Positions 1-5,924 of a DNA stretch of 7,379 nt are shown in pieces (position 1 is the stretch's first letter; each line of letters begins with the position of its first letter). The stretch comes from Anaerolineaceae bacterium (GTDB lineage Bacteria > Chloroflexota > Anaerolineae > Anaerolineales > Anaerolineaceae). The stretch is taken from the NCBI GenBank assembly GCA_003532515.1, contig DOEX01000039.1:1-7379 (forward strand). The letters are read 5' to 3'. A program made the position numbers and the translations under genes. A model generated the notes under the pieces. That model was given only the letters and a program-made list of their open reading frames with translations. It was not told the origin of the DNA and ran no database searches.

Positions 1-10
1 TTGCTTTGCC

Positions 11-37
11 TTGATAAAAATGAAAACATAGTATAAT
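11..37 (+). promoter_or_regulatory. Probable sigma-A promoter of greA
   Basis: A perfect TATAAT (32-37) lies about 90 bp before greA. The best -35 candidate is TTGATA at 11-16, giving a 15-bp spacer, shorter than the usual 16-18. Transcription would begin near 44 and leave a leader of about 85 nt. The -10 is convincing; the -35 is less certain because of the spacing. Confidence 0.6.
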
Positions 38-128
38 ATGGCGAAAGCGTTTAGACGGTTTCGACCTTCGAAGCGCATTTTATATTTATCCCTGTGGGGA
101 ACAATCGTTGATATATAAGGAATAAGAG

Positions 129-593
129 ATGCCAAGTTCATACCTGACACGTGAGGGTTATGAAAAATCCGAACAAGAATTAGTTTATTTACGCACCATA
201 AAACGTAAAGAGGTTGCCAAGCGCCTGCAAGATGCCATGGAAGACGGCGAATTGATCGAAAACGCAGAATTTGAAGCTGCGAAAAACGAGCAATCTTTTG
301 TCGAAGGTCGCATTAAAGACCTTGAAATCTTACTTGCCAACGCTCACATTATCGGTGAGGATGATAATCCCCAGGGTATCGTTAAGGTTGGTTCGAAAGT
401 AACCATTATCGAGGAAGGCAATGAGCCTGAATGCTACATGATTGTCGGTCCTGCTGAGGCGAACCCCCTGGAAAAAAGGATTTCAAACGAATCCCCTATT
501 GGTCACGCGCTGATCAATCATAAGGCTGGCGAAAAGATCAAGGTAGAAACGCCTGGTGGCGCTTTCGAAGTTGAGATCTTGAAGATCGAGTAA
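129..593 (+). CDS. greA: Transcription elongation factor GreA (GreA/GreB family)
   Basis: GreA enters the secondary channel of stalled RNA polymerase and stimulates cleavage of backtracked RNA so that elongation can resume. The 154-residue product is close to the usual length of about 158. Residues 1-75 form the N-terminal coiled-coil finger, and residues 80-154 the C-terminal FKBP-like domain that docks on polymerase, with the family signature SPIGHAL and the late VETPGG. The finger tip reads GELIENAEF, with acidic residues E41 and E44. E. coli GreA has Asp at 41, so the metal-coordinating acidic pair is kept with a Glu for Asp change, and Phe48 replaces the usual Tyr. The ATG start is supported by AAGGA at 117-121, seven bases upstream. 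The gene follows a TATAAT promoter and ends before a strong terminator; lysS comes next. Identification is firm. Confidence 0.96.
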   Translation: MPSSYLTREGYEKSEQELVYLRTIKRKEVAKRLQDAMEDGELIENAEFEAAKNEQSFVEGRIKDLEILLANAHIIGEDDNPQGIVKVGSKVTIIEEGNEPECYMIVGPAEANPLEKRISNESPIGHALINHKAGEKIKVETPGGAFEVEILKIE

Positions 594-606
594 AAGATAC
601 CAACTG

Positions 607-637
607 AATGCCCCACCTGACCAGGTGGGGCATTTTT
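607..637 (+). terminator. Intrinsic terminator between greA and lysS
   Basis: A perfect 12-bp stem (AATGCCCCACCT at 607-618 with AGGTGGGGCATT at 623-634) has a GACC tetraloop and runs into a T tract at 633-637. It lies 13 bases after the greA stop and only 17 bases before the lysS start codon. It should end most greA transcripts, and it leaves no room for a separate lysS promoter downstream of it. Confidence 0.88.
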
Positions 638-642
638 ATTGC

Positions 643-648
643 AAAGGA
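643..648 (+). promoter_or_regulatory. Ribosome binding site of lysS
   Basis: AAAGGA lies six bases before the ATG at 655 and fixes the lysS start. It is just beyond the T tract of the greA terminator, so the lysS ribosome site directly abuts the terminator. Confidence 0.7.
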
Positions 649-654
649 TAAACT

Positions 655-2193
655 ATGCTGAAAGACGAATTTTCCGAATTAGAAGAACAGAGACTGAGCA
701 AACTGGTAAAACTTCGCGAGCAGAGATTGGAACCCTATCCAACCCGATCGCATAAGAGCCACTGTAACGCAGATGCAATCGCAGCTTTTGAAAAAGCCGA
801 AGCAGATGAGTCGACAGAAACGGTGGAAGTAGTACTGGCTGGCCGCCTGCGCGCCATCCGAAATATGGGCAAGTTAAGTTTTGCCCACATTGAAGATGTG
901 AGCGGCAAGGTGCAACTTCTCTTTCGGGTAAACGAGCTCGGTGAGGAAAAGCTGGATGAATTTGTTCGGTTTTATGACTTGGGCGACTTCATTGAAGCCA
1001 GTGGAAGCATGTTTCGGACCCGCCGGGGCGAAGTGACCTTGCAAGTGGCAGATTTTCGCATGCTCGCCAAGGCACTGCTGCAGTTGCCAGCTGATAAAGA
1101 CGAGGTAGTGGACGGGGAAGTTGTCCGGCATGCACAATTGAGCGACCCCGAGACGCGCTATCGCCAGCGCTACGTCGACCTGGCAGTTAACCCAGAAGTA
1201 AGAGAAAATTTTAAAATCCGTGCTAAGATTATCAAGGCATTACGCGAATTTTTAGATGAGAGAGGCTTTTTAGAGGTCGAGACACCGATCTTACAGCCAA
1301 TCTACGGCGGTGCGGCTGCCAAGCCTTTTACCACCTATCACAACCAGTTACATCAGCAGCTCTACCTGCGCATCAGCTTTGAGTTATATCTGAAACGCCT
1401 GTTGGTAGGCGGGTTGGACCGGGTTTATGAAATTGGGCGAGACTTCAGAAACGAAGGCATATCCTTCAAGCACAACACAGAATTTACGCAGTTGGAATTT
1501 TATATGGCGTATGCCGATTACATGAAAATCATGGAGATGACCGAGCAGATGGTGGCGCAGGTTGCTCAAAAAGTGTTGGGCACGATGAAGATCCAGTATG
1601 ACGGGCATGAAATTGACCTGACCCCACCCTGGAACCGGCTCCAGATCCGCCAGGGGTTGATCGACCAGGCTGGGATTGATATCCAGCAATATCCGGACGC
1701 TGATTCGTTGGCAGCTGTGATGAAAGATAAGAAAATCGACTTCAAACCGGGCATTTCGAGAGGCAAACTTATCAACACCCTGCTTGAAACTTACCTTGAG
1801 CCGATCATGATCCAGCCTACCTTCCTGTATGACTACCCGCGTGATATCTCACCTCTGGCAAAAGCCAAGCTGGAAGACCCAACCACAGTGGAACGCTTTG
1901 AGGGTTATATTGGTGGGATGGAATTGTGCAATGCCTTCACTGAACTGAATGACCCCCTGGACCAGGAACAACGTTTTTTGGATATGGGGCATACCTACAG
2001 CGAGGATGAAGAGGAACGCAACCCCATGGATGAGGATTACCTGCGCGCGATGGCGTATGGCATGCCGCCAAATGGCGGACTTGGGCTGGGGATTGACCGG
2101 TTTGTAATGCTTTTGACCGGGCAACACACCTTGCGGGAAATTATTTTATTCCCCCCTTTACGTGATGCAGACCAGGACAACAAAAAAGATTGA
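655..2193 (+). CDS. lysS: Lysyl-tRNA synthetase, class II
   Basis: Cytoplasmic enzyme that activates lysine with ATP and charges tRNA-Lys. It has 512 residues, the usual bacterial LysRS-II length. An N-terminal OB-fold anticodon-binding domain spans about 57-145. The class II catalytic core follows: motif 1 near 185-211 (ending VETPILQPIYGGAAAKPF), motif 2 around 257-284 (VYEIGRDFRNEG, then HNTEF and LEFYMAY), and motif 3 at 474-503 (GGLGLGIDRFVMLL to ILFPPLR). Lysine-pocket residues known from E. coli LysRS appear conserved as E243, E281, Y283, N426, F428 and E430. Local oddities are RISFELYLKRL where many homologues read RIAPELYLKRL, and GGMELCNAFTELND where E. coli has GGREIGNGFSELND. The start is set by AAAGGA at 643-648. 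The gene follows greA across a terminator and precedes the ECF sigma gene by 66 bp, with no clear terminator between them. Confidence 0.97.
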   Translation: MLKDEFSELEEQRLSKLVKLREQRLEPYPTRSHKSHCNADAIAAFEKAEADESTETVEVVLAGRLRAIRNMGKLSFAHIEDVSGKVQLLFRVNELGEEKLDEFVRFYDLGDFIEASGSMFRTRRGEVTLQVADFRMLAKALLQLPADKDEVVDGEVVRHAQLSDPETRYRQRYVDLAVNPEVRENFKIRAKIIKALREFLDERGFLEVETPILQPIYGGAAAKPFTTYHNQLHQQLYLRISFELYLKRLLVGGLDRVYEIGRDFRNEGISFKHNTEFTQLEFYMAYADYMKIMEMTEQMVAQVAQKVLGTMKIQYDGHEIDLTPPWNRLQIRQGLIDQAGIDIQQYPDADSLAAVMKDKKIDFKPGISRGKLINTLLETYLEPIMIQPTFLYDYPRDISPLAKAKLEDPTTVERFEGYIGGMELCNAFTELNDPLDQEQRFLDMGHTYSEDEEERNPMDEDYLRAMAYGMPPNGGLGLGIDRFVMLLTGQHTLREIILFPPLRDADQDNKKD

Positions 2194-2259
2194 TTATTTA
2201 AGCGATAAAATTGAGATCAGGAGAGCCTGGATTTTTCTGGCTCAGGACTTGCAACAGCT

Positions 2260-2877
2260 ATGATTATGGAAGAGTCACTTCTGATCGAAAAAGCTGCCGA
2301 CGGTGATTTGGATGCTTTTAACCAATTGGTTCTGACATACCAGGAGCTTGCTTTTAACCTTGCTTACCGCATCATGGCAGATGAAGCTGCCGCAGCTGAT
2401 GCTACCCAGGATGCAGTTATCTCCATGTATCGAAAATTGAATAGTTACCGCGGAGGGTCGTTCAAAGCCTGGTTTTTGCGGATTGTCACAAATGCCTGTT
2501 ATGACGAACTACGCAAACAGAAACGCCGCCCGACGGTCACCCTTGAGCCCGAAACCGAAGAAGGTGATCCAATTGATTCACCGGAATGGATTGCCGACAA
2601 GTCACCAGGGCTGGAAGAAACAATGATGAATGCCCAACTCGAGAAAGCAATCCAGGATTGCCTTAACAGACTTAATGAAAAACATCGGGTTGTCATGGTA
2701 ATGGTGGATGTTTCCGGGGAAGATTACGAAACCGTAGCTGAGGTTATTCAAAGTCCGGTGGGAACAGTGAAGAGCCGGCTAAGCCGGGCGCGTTTAAAGA
2801 TGCAGGAATGCTTGCAATCGACAAGGGAACTTTTGCCTGATCAATTTCGTCTACATAGCGAGGAAGATGATGATTAG
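2260..2877 (+). CDS. ECF-type RNA polymerase sigma-70 factor (RpoE-like)
   Basis: An alternative sigma factor of the extracytoplasmic-function family, which directs RNA polymerase to a stress or envelope regulon. The 205 residues hold sigma region 2 at about 13-90 (DATQDAVISMYRKL, then the -10-recognition stretch with FKAWFLRIVTNACYDELRKQKRR split across 68-90). An acidic linker at 93-120 leads to sigma region 4 at about 125-182, ending in the helix-turn-helix QSPVGTVKSRLSRARLKM. An acidic tail (EEDDD) follows. No region 3 or SnoaL-like extension is present. The start is not certain: ATGs at 2260 and 2266 are in frame, and the nearest SD-like AGGA (2244-2247) is 12 bases upstream of the first. 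The next gene overlaps its stop codon and encodes a membrane protein resembling an anti-sigma factor, the classic arrangement. The regulon cannot be read from this window. Confidence 0.93.
   Translation: MIMEESLLIEKAADGDLDAFNQLVLTYQELAFNLAYRIMADEAAAADATQDAVISMYRKLNSYRGGSFKAWFLRIVTNACYDELRKQKRRPTVTLEPETEEGDPIDSPEWIADKSPGLEETMMNAQLEKAIQDCLNRLNEKHRVVMVMVDVSGEDYETVAEVIQSPVGTVKSRLSRARLKMQECLQSTRELLPDQFRLHSEEDDD
2860..2864 (+). promoter_or_regulatory. Ribosome binding site of the putative anti-sigma gene, inside the sigma gene
   Basis: GAGGA lies within the last codons of the sigma gene. Two adjacent ATGs follow, at 2867 and 2870. Spacing favours 2870 (five bases) over 2867 (two bases). The overlap ATGATTAG then couples translation of the two proteins. 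Confidence 0.55.
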
Positions 2878-3832
2878 GCAAGAAAATGTTACATCCAGGG
2901 ACCTGGAATTATTGAACGTTGCACTCGACCATGCGCTGACACCCCAGGAGCAGGTTGAATTCAATAAACGTTTAAGCGAATGTCCCTATTTGACAACCCT
3001 CTATCAACAACAAAGACAGCTGAAGAATTCGATGAGGCAGTTGCCATGTTACCAAGTACCACATAACTTTACACTGACCCGCGCTGAAGCTCGCAAAGCC
3101 AAACGAGCCGGCTTTTTGCAGCCCATGTTTGGCTGGGGGAGCCTGGTTTCAGCGTTGTTGGTTGCTGTGATCTTCGGCAGTGAATTGATCTTCCGTAGTG
3201 TGTCTCTAACTGCGCCGATGGGTTCAGACAACTCCCAGGTGAGTATTCTTCAAGAAGATGCCCCAATGGCTCCCATCCCGGAAGAAGCAGCAAGCTTGAT
3301 AGCCCTGGCATCCGAACCGGTTTACCTCCTGAATTGGGGTTATGGAGCGACTGGGCTGGGTGGTATCGGTGGAAAGGGCGGCGGAGGTGGCGGAGTTGCT
3401 GATAGCAGTGGATTTAGCATTAACATCTCGATCAGCCCGGTAGTTGCTTATACTGAAGAGATGGCTTTGGAAGGAGCCGGCGCTGGAGAGATAATTGAAG
3501 AGACTCCCATGGAAATTCCGATGAGCGCTTATCCGGAAGAAGCAGTACCTGAACAAGAGGCTCTGCCGGAAGAAACGACGATGGCGACCCCGGTGAAATT
3601 GGAACGGGAAGCCCCGATGATTTACGGCATTGACCCGGATAAGGTCGGCACGATTTTGAAAATGACACCCGATTCAAGCGTCCCTCAACCCATTGAACCA
3701 TCGGAAGAACACGCTCGAATAGCGGAGGAAAATCAAACCGGATCGATGATATCGACCCAGGTTCGAATCGCTCTGCTCGCTGCCGCATTAGTGTTTGGGT
3801 TGATCTGGTTGTTCTTGAAATTCAGACGGTAA
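2867..3832 (+). CDS. Putative two-helix membrane anti-sigma factor with Gly-rich extracytoplasmic loop
   Basis: Probably the membrane-anchored inhibitor of the ECF sigma factor whose stop codon it overlaps. Numbering is from the ATG at 2867; the ATG at 2870 is better spaced from GAGGA and may be the real start. Residues 12-70 resemble a zinc-finger anti-sigma domain in layout (helix, LTPQEQVEFNKRLSECPYL, helix, then an RQLPCYQVPHNF segment). However, the His-x3-Cys-x2-Cys core is degenerate: Arg replaces His, one Cys remains (C39), and the second Cys is Leu. A first membrane helix spans about 91-109. Residues 110-298 would face outside: a Gly-rich run (GYGATGLGGIGGKGGGGGG at 158-176), a beta-like ISINISP-type patch, and long Glu/Pro/Met-rich low complexity. 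A second helix at 299-317 ends with a short basic tail (KFRR). Function is inferred from gene context and the N-terminal layout; no catalytic motif is seen. Confidence 0.7.
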   Translation: MMIRQENVTSRDLELLNVALDHALTPQEQVEFNKRLSECPYLTTLYQQQRQLKNSMRQLPCYQVPHNFTLTRAEARKAKRAGFLQPMFGWGSLVSALLVAVIFGSELIFRSVSLTAPMGSDNSQVSILQEDAPMAPIPEEAASLIALASEPVYLLNWGYGATGLGGIGGKGGGGGGVADSSGFSINISISPVVAYTEEMALEGAGAGEIIEETPMEIPMSAYPEEAVPEQEALPEETTMATPVKLEREAPMIYGIDPDKVGTILKMTPDSSVPQPIEPSEEHARIAEENQTGSMISTQVRIALLAAALVFGLIWLFLKFRR

Positions 3833-3877
3833 CCCACTGATTAATTAAAAACGATCGACAGTTAAGTTAAAATAATG

Positions 3878-3909
3878 ACAACCCCAGGTTTATACCTGGG
3901 GTTGTTTTT
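3878..3909 (+). terminator. Intrinsic terminator between convergent blocks
   Basis: A perfect 12-bp stem (ACAACCCCAGGT at 3878-3889, ACCTGGGGTTGT at 3894-3905) with a TTAT loop is followed by TTTTT (3905-3909) on the plus strand. It closes the sigma/anti-sigma unit. Read from the minus strand, the same hairpin follows the stalk-protein stop (3929) by 23 bases and runs into TCATTATTTTAAC, a weaker U tract. It may therefore serve both directions. Confidence 0.88.
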
Positions 3910-3928
3910 GTTATCGTTGTCTGGTTAC

Positions 3929-4753
3929 CTACTTGCGCTTGGTAACATTTGCTTTCTTAAGAAGCGTGGACAAAGCAAGACCTAAACTTAAAGTTACCAT
4001 TCCTGTAATCACGAAACCAGGACCTAATAGATTGTTATTGTCCCGACCCGTATTTGGAACTGAGAAAGTTGCCGAAGCTATGGGATCAGTGGGCGTCACG
4101 GATTCGGTGGGATCTGGAGTGATTGTGGGCGTTTCTGTTGGTGTGTTTGTGGGCGAGACAGGTGTATTGGTAGGTGTGTTGGTCGGCGTGTTTGTGGGCG
4201 ACTTAGGTGTGATGATTGGGGTCTCTGTCGGTGTGTTTGTGGGCGAAACTGGCGTGTTGGTAGGTGTGTTCGTCGGGGTGTTTGTGGGAGGTACAGGCGT
4301 GTTGGTGGGTGTGTTCGTCGGGGTGTTAGTGGGAGGTACGGGCGTGTTGGTGGGTGTGTTGGTTGGGGTGTTAGTCGGTGTGGTCGTGGGCTGTTGCTGG
4401 CAGCCATATTGACCAGCATAATCCCCGGGATTGTGAAGCGTGACCAACGTGCTGTTGACCCAAACCGAGGCATTGGTTATGTTGTAATACCCAGGTGCCA
4501 CATTATCAGTAAAGTGGACAACATTGCCAGCGCGTGGGCCAGGCGGGATAGTTCCGTAAGTGTAAGTGAGGTCGGAGATCGTATCTCCTTCACTGGTATT
4601 CAACAGGACAAAATGAATTTCTACATAGGTTCCCTTACACTCGATATGTGAGAGGTTCAGTTGGTAATGTTGATCTGCGTTTACAGGCTGGACCACTTGG
4701 CTAAGCATAAAAAGCAAAACAAATGCGATTAAAGTTTTGGAAATAGTTTTCAT
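3929..4753 (-). CDS. Secreted Thr-Pro-stalk surface protein with C-terminal VPNTG sorting signal
   Basis: Predicted exported protein of 274 residues, a likely sortase substrate. Residues 1-26 form a signal peptide (MKTISK, a hydrophobic core, cleavage probably after VNA). Residues 27-120 form a small domain of unknown type, probably beta-rich, with just two cysteines, C39 and C118, placed to make a disulfide. Residues 122-213 are a Thr-Pro-Asn stalk of TNTP tetrapeptides in 15-residue units. A 14-residue DPTESVTPTDPIAS-type spacer leads to VPNTG (232-236), a hydrophobic helix at about 243-264, and the basic tail KKANVTKRK. This order (motif, helix, positive tail) is the hallmark of a cell-wall sorting signal, with Val in place of the canonical Leu of LPXTG. 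The ATG is supported by GAAAGG seven bases upstream (4761-4766). The gene upstream on the same strand is a sortase. No ligand or enzymatic activity can be inferred. Confidence 0.85.
   Translation of the reverse strand: MKTISKTLIAFVLLFMLSQVVQPVNADQHYQLNLSHIECKGTYVEIHFVLLNTSEGDTISDLTYTYGTIPPGPRAGNVVHFTDNVAPGYYNITNASVWVNSTLVTLHNPGDYAGQYGCQQQPTTTPTNTPTNTPTNTPVPPTNTPTNTPTNTPVPPTNTPTNTPTNTPVSPTNTPTETPIITPKSPTNTPTNTPTNTPVSPTNTPTETPTITPDPTESVTPTDPIASATFSVPNTGRDNNNLLGPGFVITGMVTLSLGLALSTLLKKANVTKRK
4046..4060 (-). other. Codons of the VPNTG sorting motif
   Basis: These 15 bases encode Val-Pro-Asn-Thr-Gly, 39 residues from the C-terminus of the stalk protein. By analogy with LPXTG proteins, a sortase would cut between Thr and Gly and join the Thr to the envelope. 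The position relative to the following hydrophobic helix and basic tail is typical. Confidence 0.72.
4115..4390 (-). repeat. 45-bp in-frame tandem repeats encoding the Thr-Pro stalk
   Basis: Five exact-length 45-bp units (4115-4339) encode 15-residue blocks of the form VPPTNTPTNTPTNTP, with variants VSPTNTPTETPIITP, KSPTNTPTNTPTNTP and VSPTNTPTETPTITP. A partial leader of TNTP repeats lies at 4340-4390. Units 3 and 5 resemble each other more than they resemble unit 4, so a 90-bp pair has apparently been duplicated. Within each unit a 12-bp TNTP sub-repeat is visible. The complementary strand is open in one frame and gives a VGV-rich false ORF. Confidence 0.93.
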
Positions 4754-4814
4754 AGTTTAACCTTTCTAAAAAAGCACAAAGAGAACGAAATTTTACTATC
4801 CCTCGCATTGAAGT

Positions 4815-4831
4815 TTATACTAATTGTATAA
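4815..4831. repeat. Small inverted repeat over the -10 of the stalk-gene promoter
   Basis: TTATAC (4815-4820) and GTATAA (4826-4831) form a perfect 6-bp dyad around TAATT. It covers the minus-strand TACAAT -10 box and the expected start region. It could be an operator half-site pair, but AT-rich dyads of this size also arise by chance. Confidence 0.35.
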
Positions 4832-4851
4832 GGTATGTGTAGGTGACTCAA
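4823..4851 (-). promoter_or_regulatory. Sigma-A-type promoter of the stalk-protein gene
   Basis: On the minus strand TTGAGT (4851-4846) and TACAAT (4828-4823) are separated by exactly 17 bp. They match the consensus at four and five of six positions. The predicted start near 4816 gives a leader of about 63 nt containing GAAAGG before the ATG. This makes the stalk gene independently transcribed, although read-through from the sortase is possible, because no clear hairpin terminator is visible in 4852-4957. Confidence 0.65.
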
Positions 4852-4957
4852 TGGGATTTGCAATCAAAAACGAACAGATTTGGCTGCTGATGTCAGACTG
4901 TCCAATATAGTCAAGAAAGCTCGTTGAGACCGGCGAGTGATGGAAAATGGAAAAAAG

Positions 4958-5860
4958 TTACCTGGTGGTGAAAGGACCCAAAAGAGTGATTTTACCTATG
5001 ACCACGAAACGCTGCCCCTGCCAATCGTTGGTACAGGTGTAAAGCGTAACCAGGCGATCTCTGGGTGATAGTTCTATTTCGGTCTCGAGTACAGAGTTTT
5101 CTTCAATTTTTTGGATCAGGCTGCGAAATTCCATGTCAGATTGGAAGTCGATATCCAGGTAAGTGATATCGGTTTCAGATACGACAATGCCTGCGGCAAT
5201 ATCCACGCGATAGACTTGTTCGGGTGTATACAAGTAATAATAGGGGTTCTTTTCATATAACTGCTGGGTCTTATACCAAACCAGGTTGCTGAACATCAGT
5301 CCGTTGTCGAAGTTATGCCCATAGATGATCGTGTTGCGGTCGCTAAAGTTGGTTTTGTTGCGAAAGTCAAAAAAGATCGACCCCATGGCTTTGTAGGATA
5401 AGTCAATATCGTGGGTGAGGTAATACTCGTTGTCTGGTGACTTCAGAATGGGGTGATCAACGCGGATGGCTTCATTATGGATCCAGGCTTGAACATCCTG
5501 GTTCAGGCTCTGCCAGGCTGGGAAGTCGACATCGACAAATGAGAGAGCCCGCTGGAGCTCCTCGGCGTGCGGATTAGGCGTGGGAGTTGGAACTGAAGTG
5601 GCGGTAGGCGGCAACAGTTTGTGGGCAGACAGATTGGACTGGCTGGTTGGTGCAGGGCTGGGAGTGGCGCTTGGTTGGGCGGTGGCGGTCAAGTAATAAT
5701 TCGCCATAAAAGCATCGATCTTATCCGCCTGCTCGGTCATCTCTTGCAAGGGACGATTTTCTCCTTGAACATATTCCAACCCAAAACTTACCGTCAACAC
5801 GGCTGAGAGCAAAAATAGCACGCTCAAAATCACAATCAGCACCTTTTGTTTTAGTTCCAT
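4958..5860 (-). CDS. Class B-type sortase (cysteine transpeptidase)
   Basis: Membrane-anchored enzyme that cleaves a C-terminal sorting motif and transfers the protein to the envelope. From the ATG at 5860 it has 300 residues. A signal-anchor helix at about 7-29 is followed by a Thr/Pro/Ser-rich linker at 59-97 and the catalytic domain at about 108-293. Catalytic residues are H182 (in IIYGHNF), C276 (in TLYTC) and R284 (in GQRFVVIGK). The stretch DNEYYLTHDIDLSYKAMGSIF and the FDFRN that follows match the class B (SrtB) core rather than class A, C, D or E. An in-frame TTG at 5899 would add 13 residues, but it coincides with the -35 box of an apparent promoter, so the ATG is preferred. No Shine-Dalgarno is seen before the ATG, and a leaderless transcript is likely. 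The next gene on this strand encodes a VPNTG protein, its probable substrate. Confidence 0.9.
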   Translation of the reverse strand: MELKQKVLIVILSVLFLLSAVLTVSFGLEYVQGENRPLQEMTEQADKIDAFMANYYLTATAQPSATPSPAPTSQSNLSAHKLLPPTATSVPTPTPNPHAEELQRALSFVDVDFPAWQSLNQDVQAWIHNEAIRVDHPILKSPDNEYYLTHDIDLSYKAMGSIFFDFRNKTNFSDRNTIIYGHNFDNGLMFSNLVWYKTQQLYEKNPYYYLYTPEQVYRVDIAAGIVVSETDITYLDIDFQSDMEFRSLIQKIEENSVLETEIELSPRDRLVTLYTCTNDWQGQRFVVIGKITLLGPFTTR

Positions 5861-5869
5861 TTGAGAAGA

Positions 5870-5899
5870 ATAGTAGCCTTTTTGATATGGCAATGTCAA
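5870..5899 (-). promoter_or_regulatory. Sortase promoter, probably producing leaderless mRNA
   Basis: On the minus strand a perfect TTGACA (5899-5894) and TACTAT (5875-5870) are 18 bp apart. The start of transcription, 6-9 bases past the -10, would fall at 5864-5860, at or just before the ATG (5860-5858). The intervening bases contain no Shine-Dalgarno sequence. Confidence 0.68.
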
Positions 5900-5924
5900 G
5901 CCGAAACAAAAGAAAGTTTATACA

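Noticed and set aside
2190..2211. Possible promoter for the sigma gene (TTGATT and TAAAAT)
   Set aside because: The boxes are only 10 bp apart, so they cannot act as one promoter. No better pair was found in the 66-bp gap.
2223..2243. Hairpin GAGCC-N11-GGCTC between lysS and the sigma gene, considered as a terminator
   Set aside because: The stem has only five base pairs, the loop is 11 bases, and no T tract follows. At most it could affect access to the sigma-gene start.
3933..4412. A plus-strand frame encoding a VGVLVGVFVG-rich protein
   Set aside because: It is the complement of the TNTP repeats. Low-complexity repeats keep several frames open, and the opposite strand has the signal peptide, sorting motif, promoter and ribosome site.
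4851..4910. A 19-codon plus-strand ORF starting ATGGGATTTGC with AGGTG five bases upstream
   Set aside because: It is very short, lacks a convincing plus-strand promoter, and overlaps the -35 of the stalk-gene promoter. Nothing supports translation beyond the chance SD-like match.
4852..4957. Search for a sortase terminator or small RNA between the sortase stop and the stalk-gene promoter
   Set aside because: There is a T-rich stretch just past the stop, but no GC stem before it. Only 4-bp complementary runs such as CTCG/CGAG occur, so nothing is annotated.
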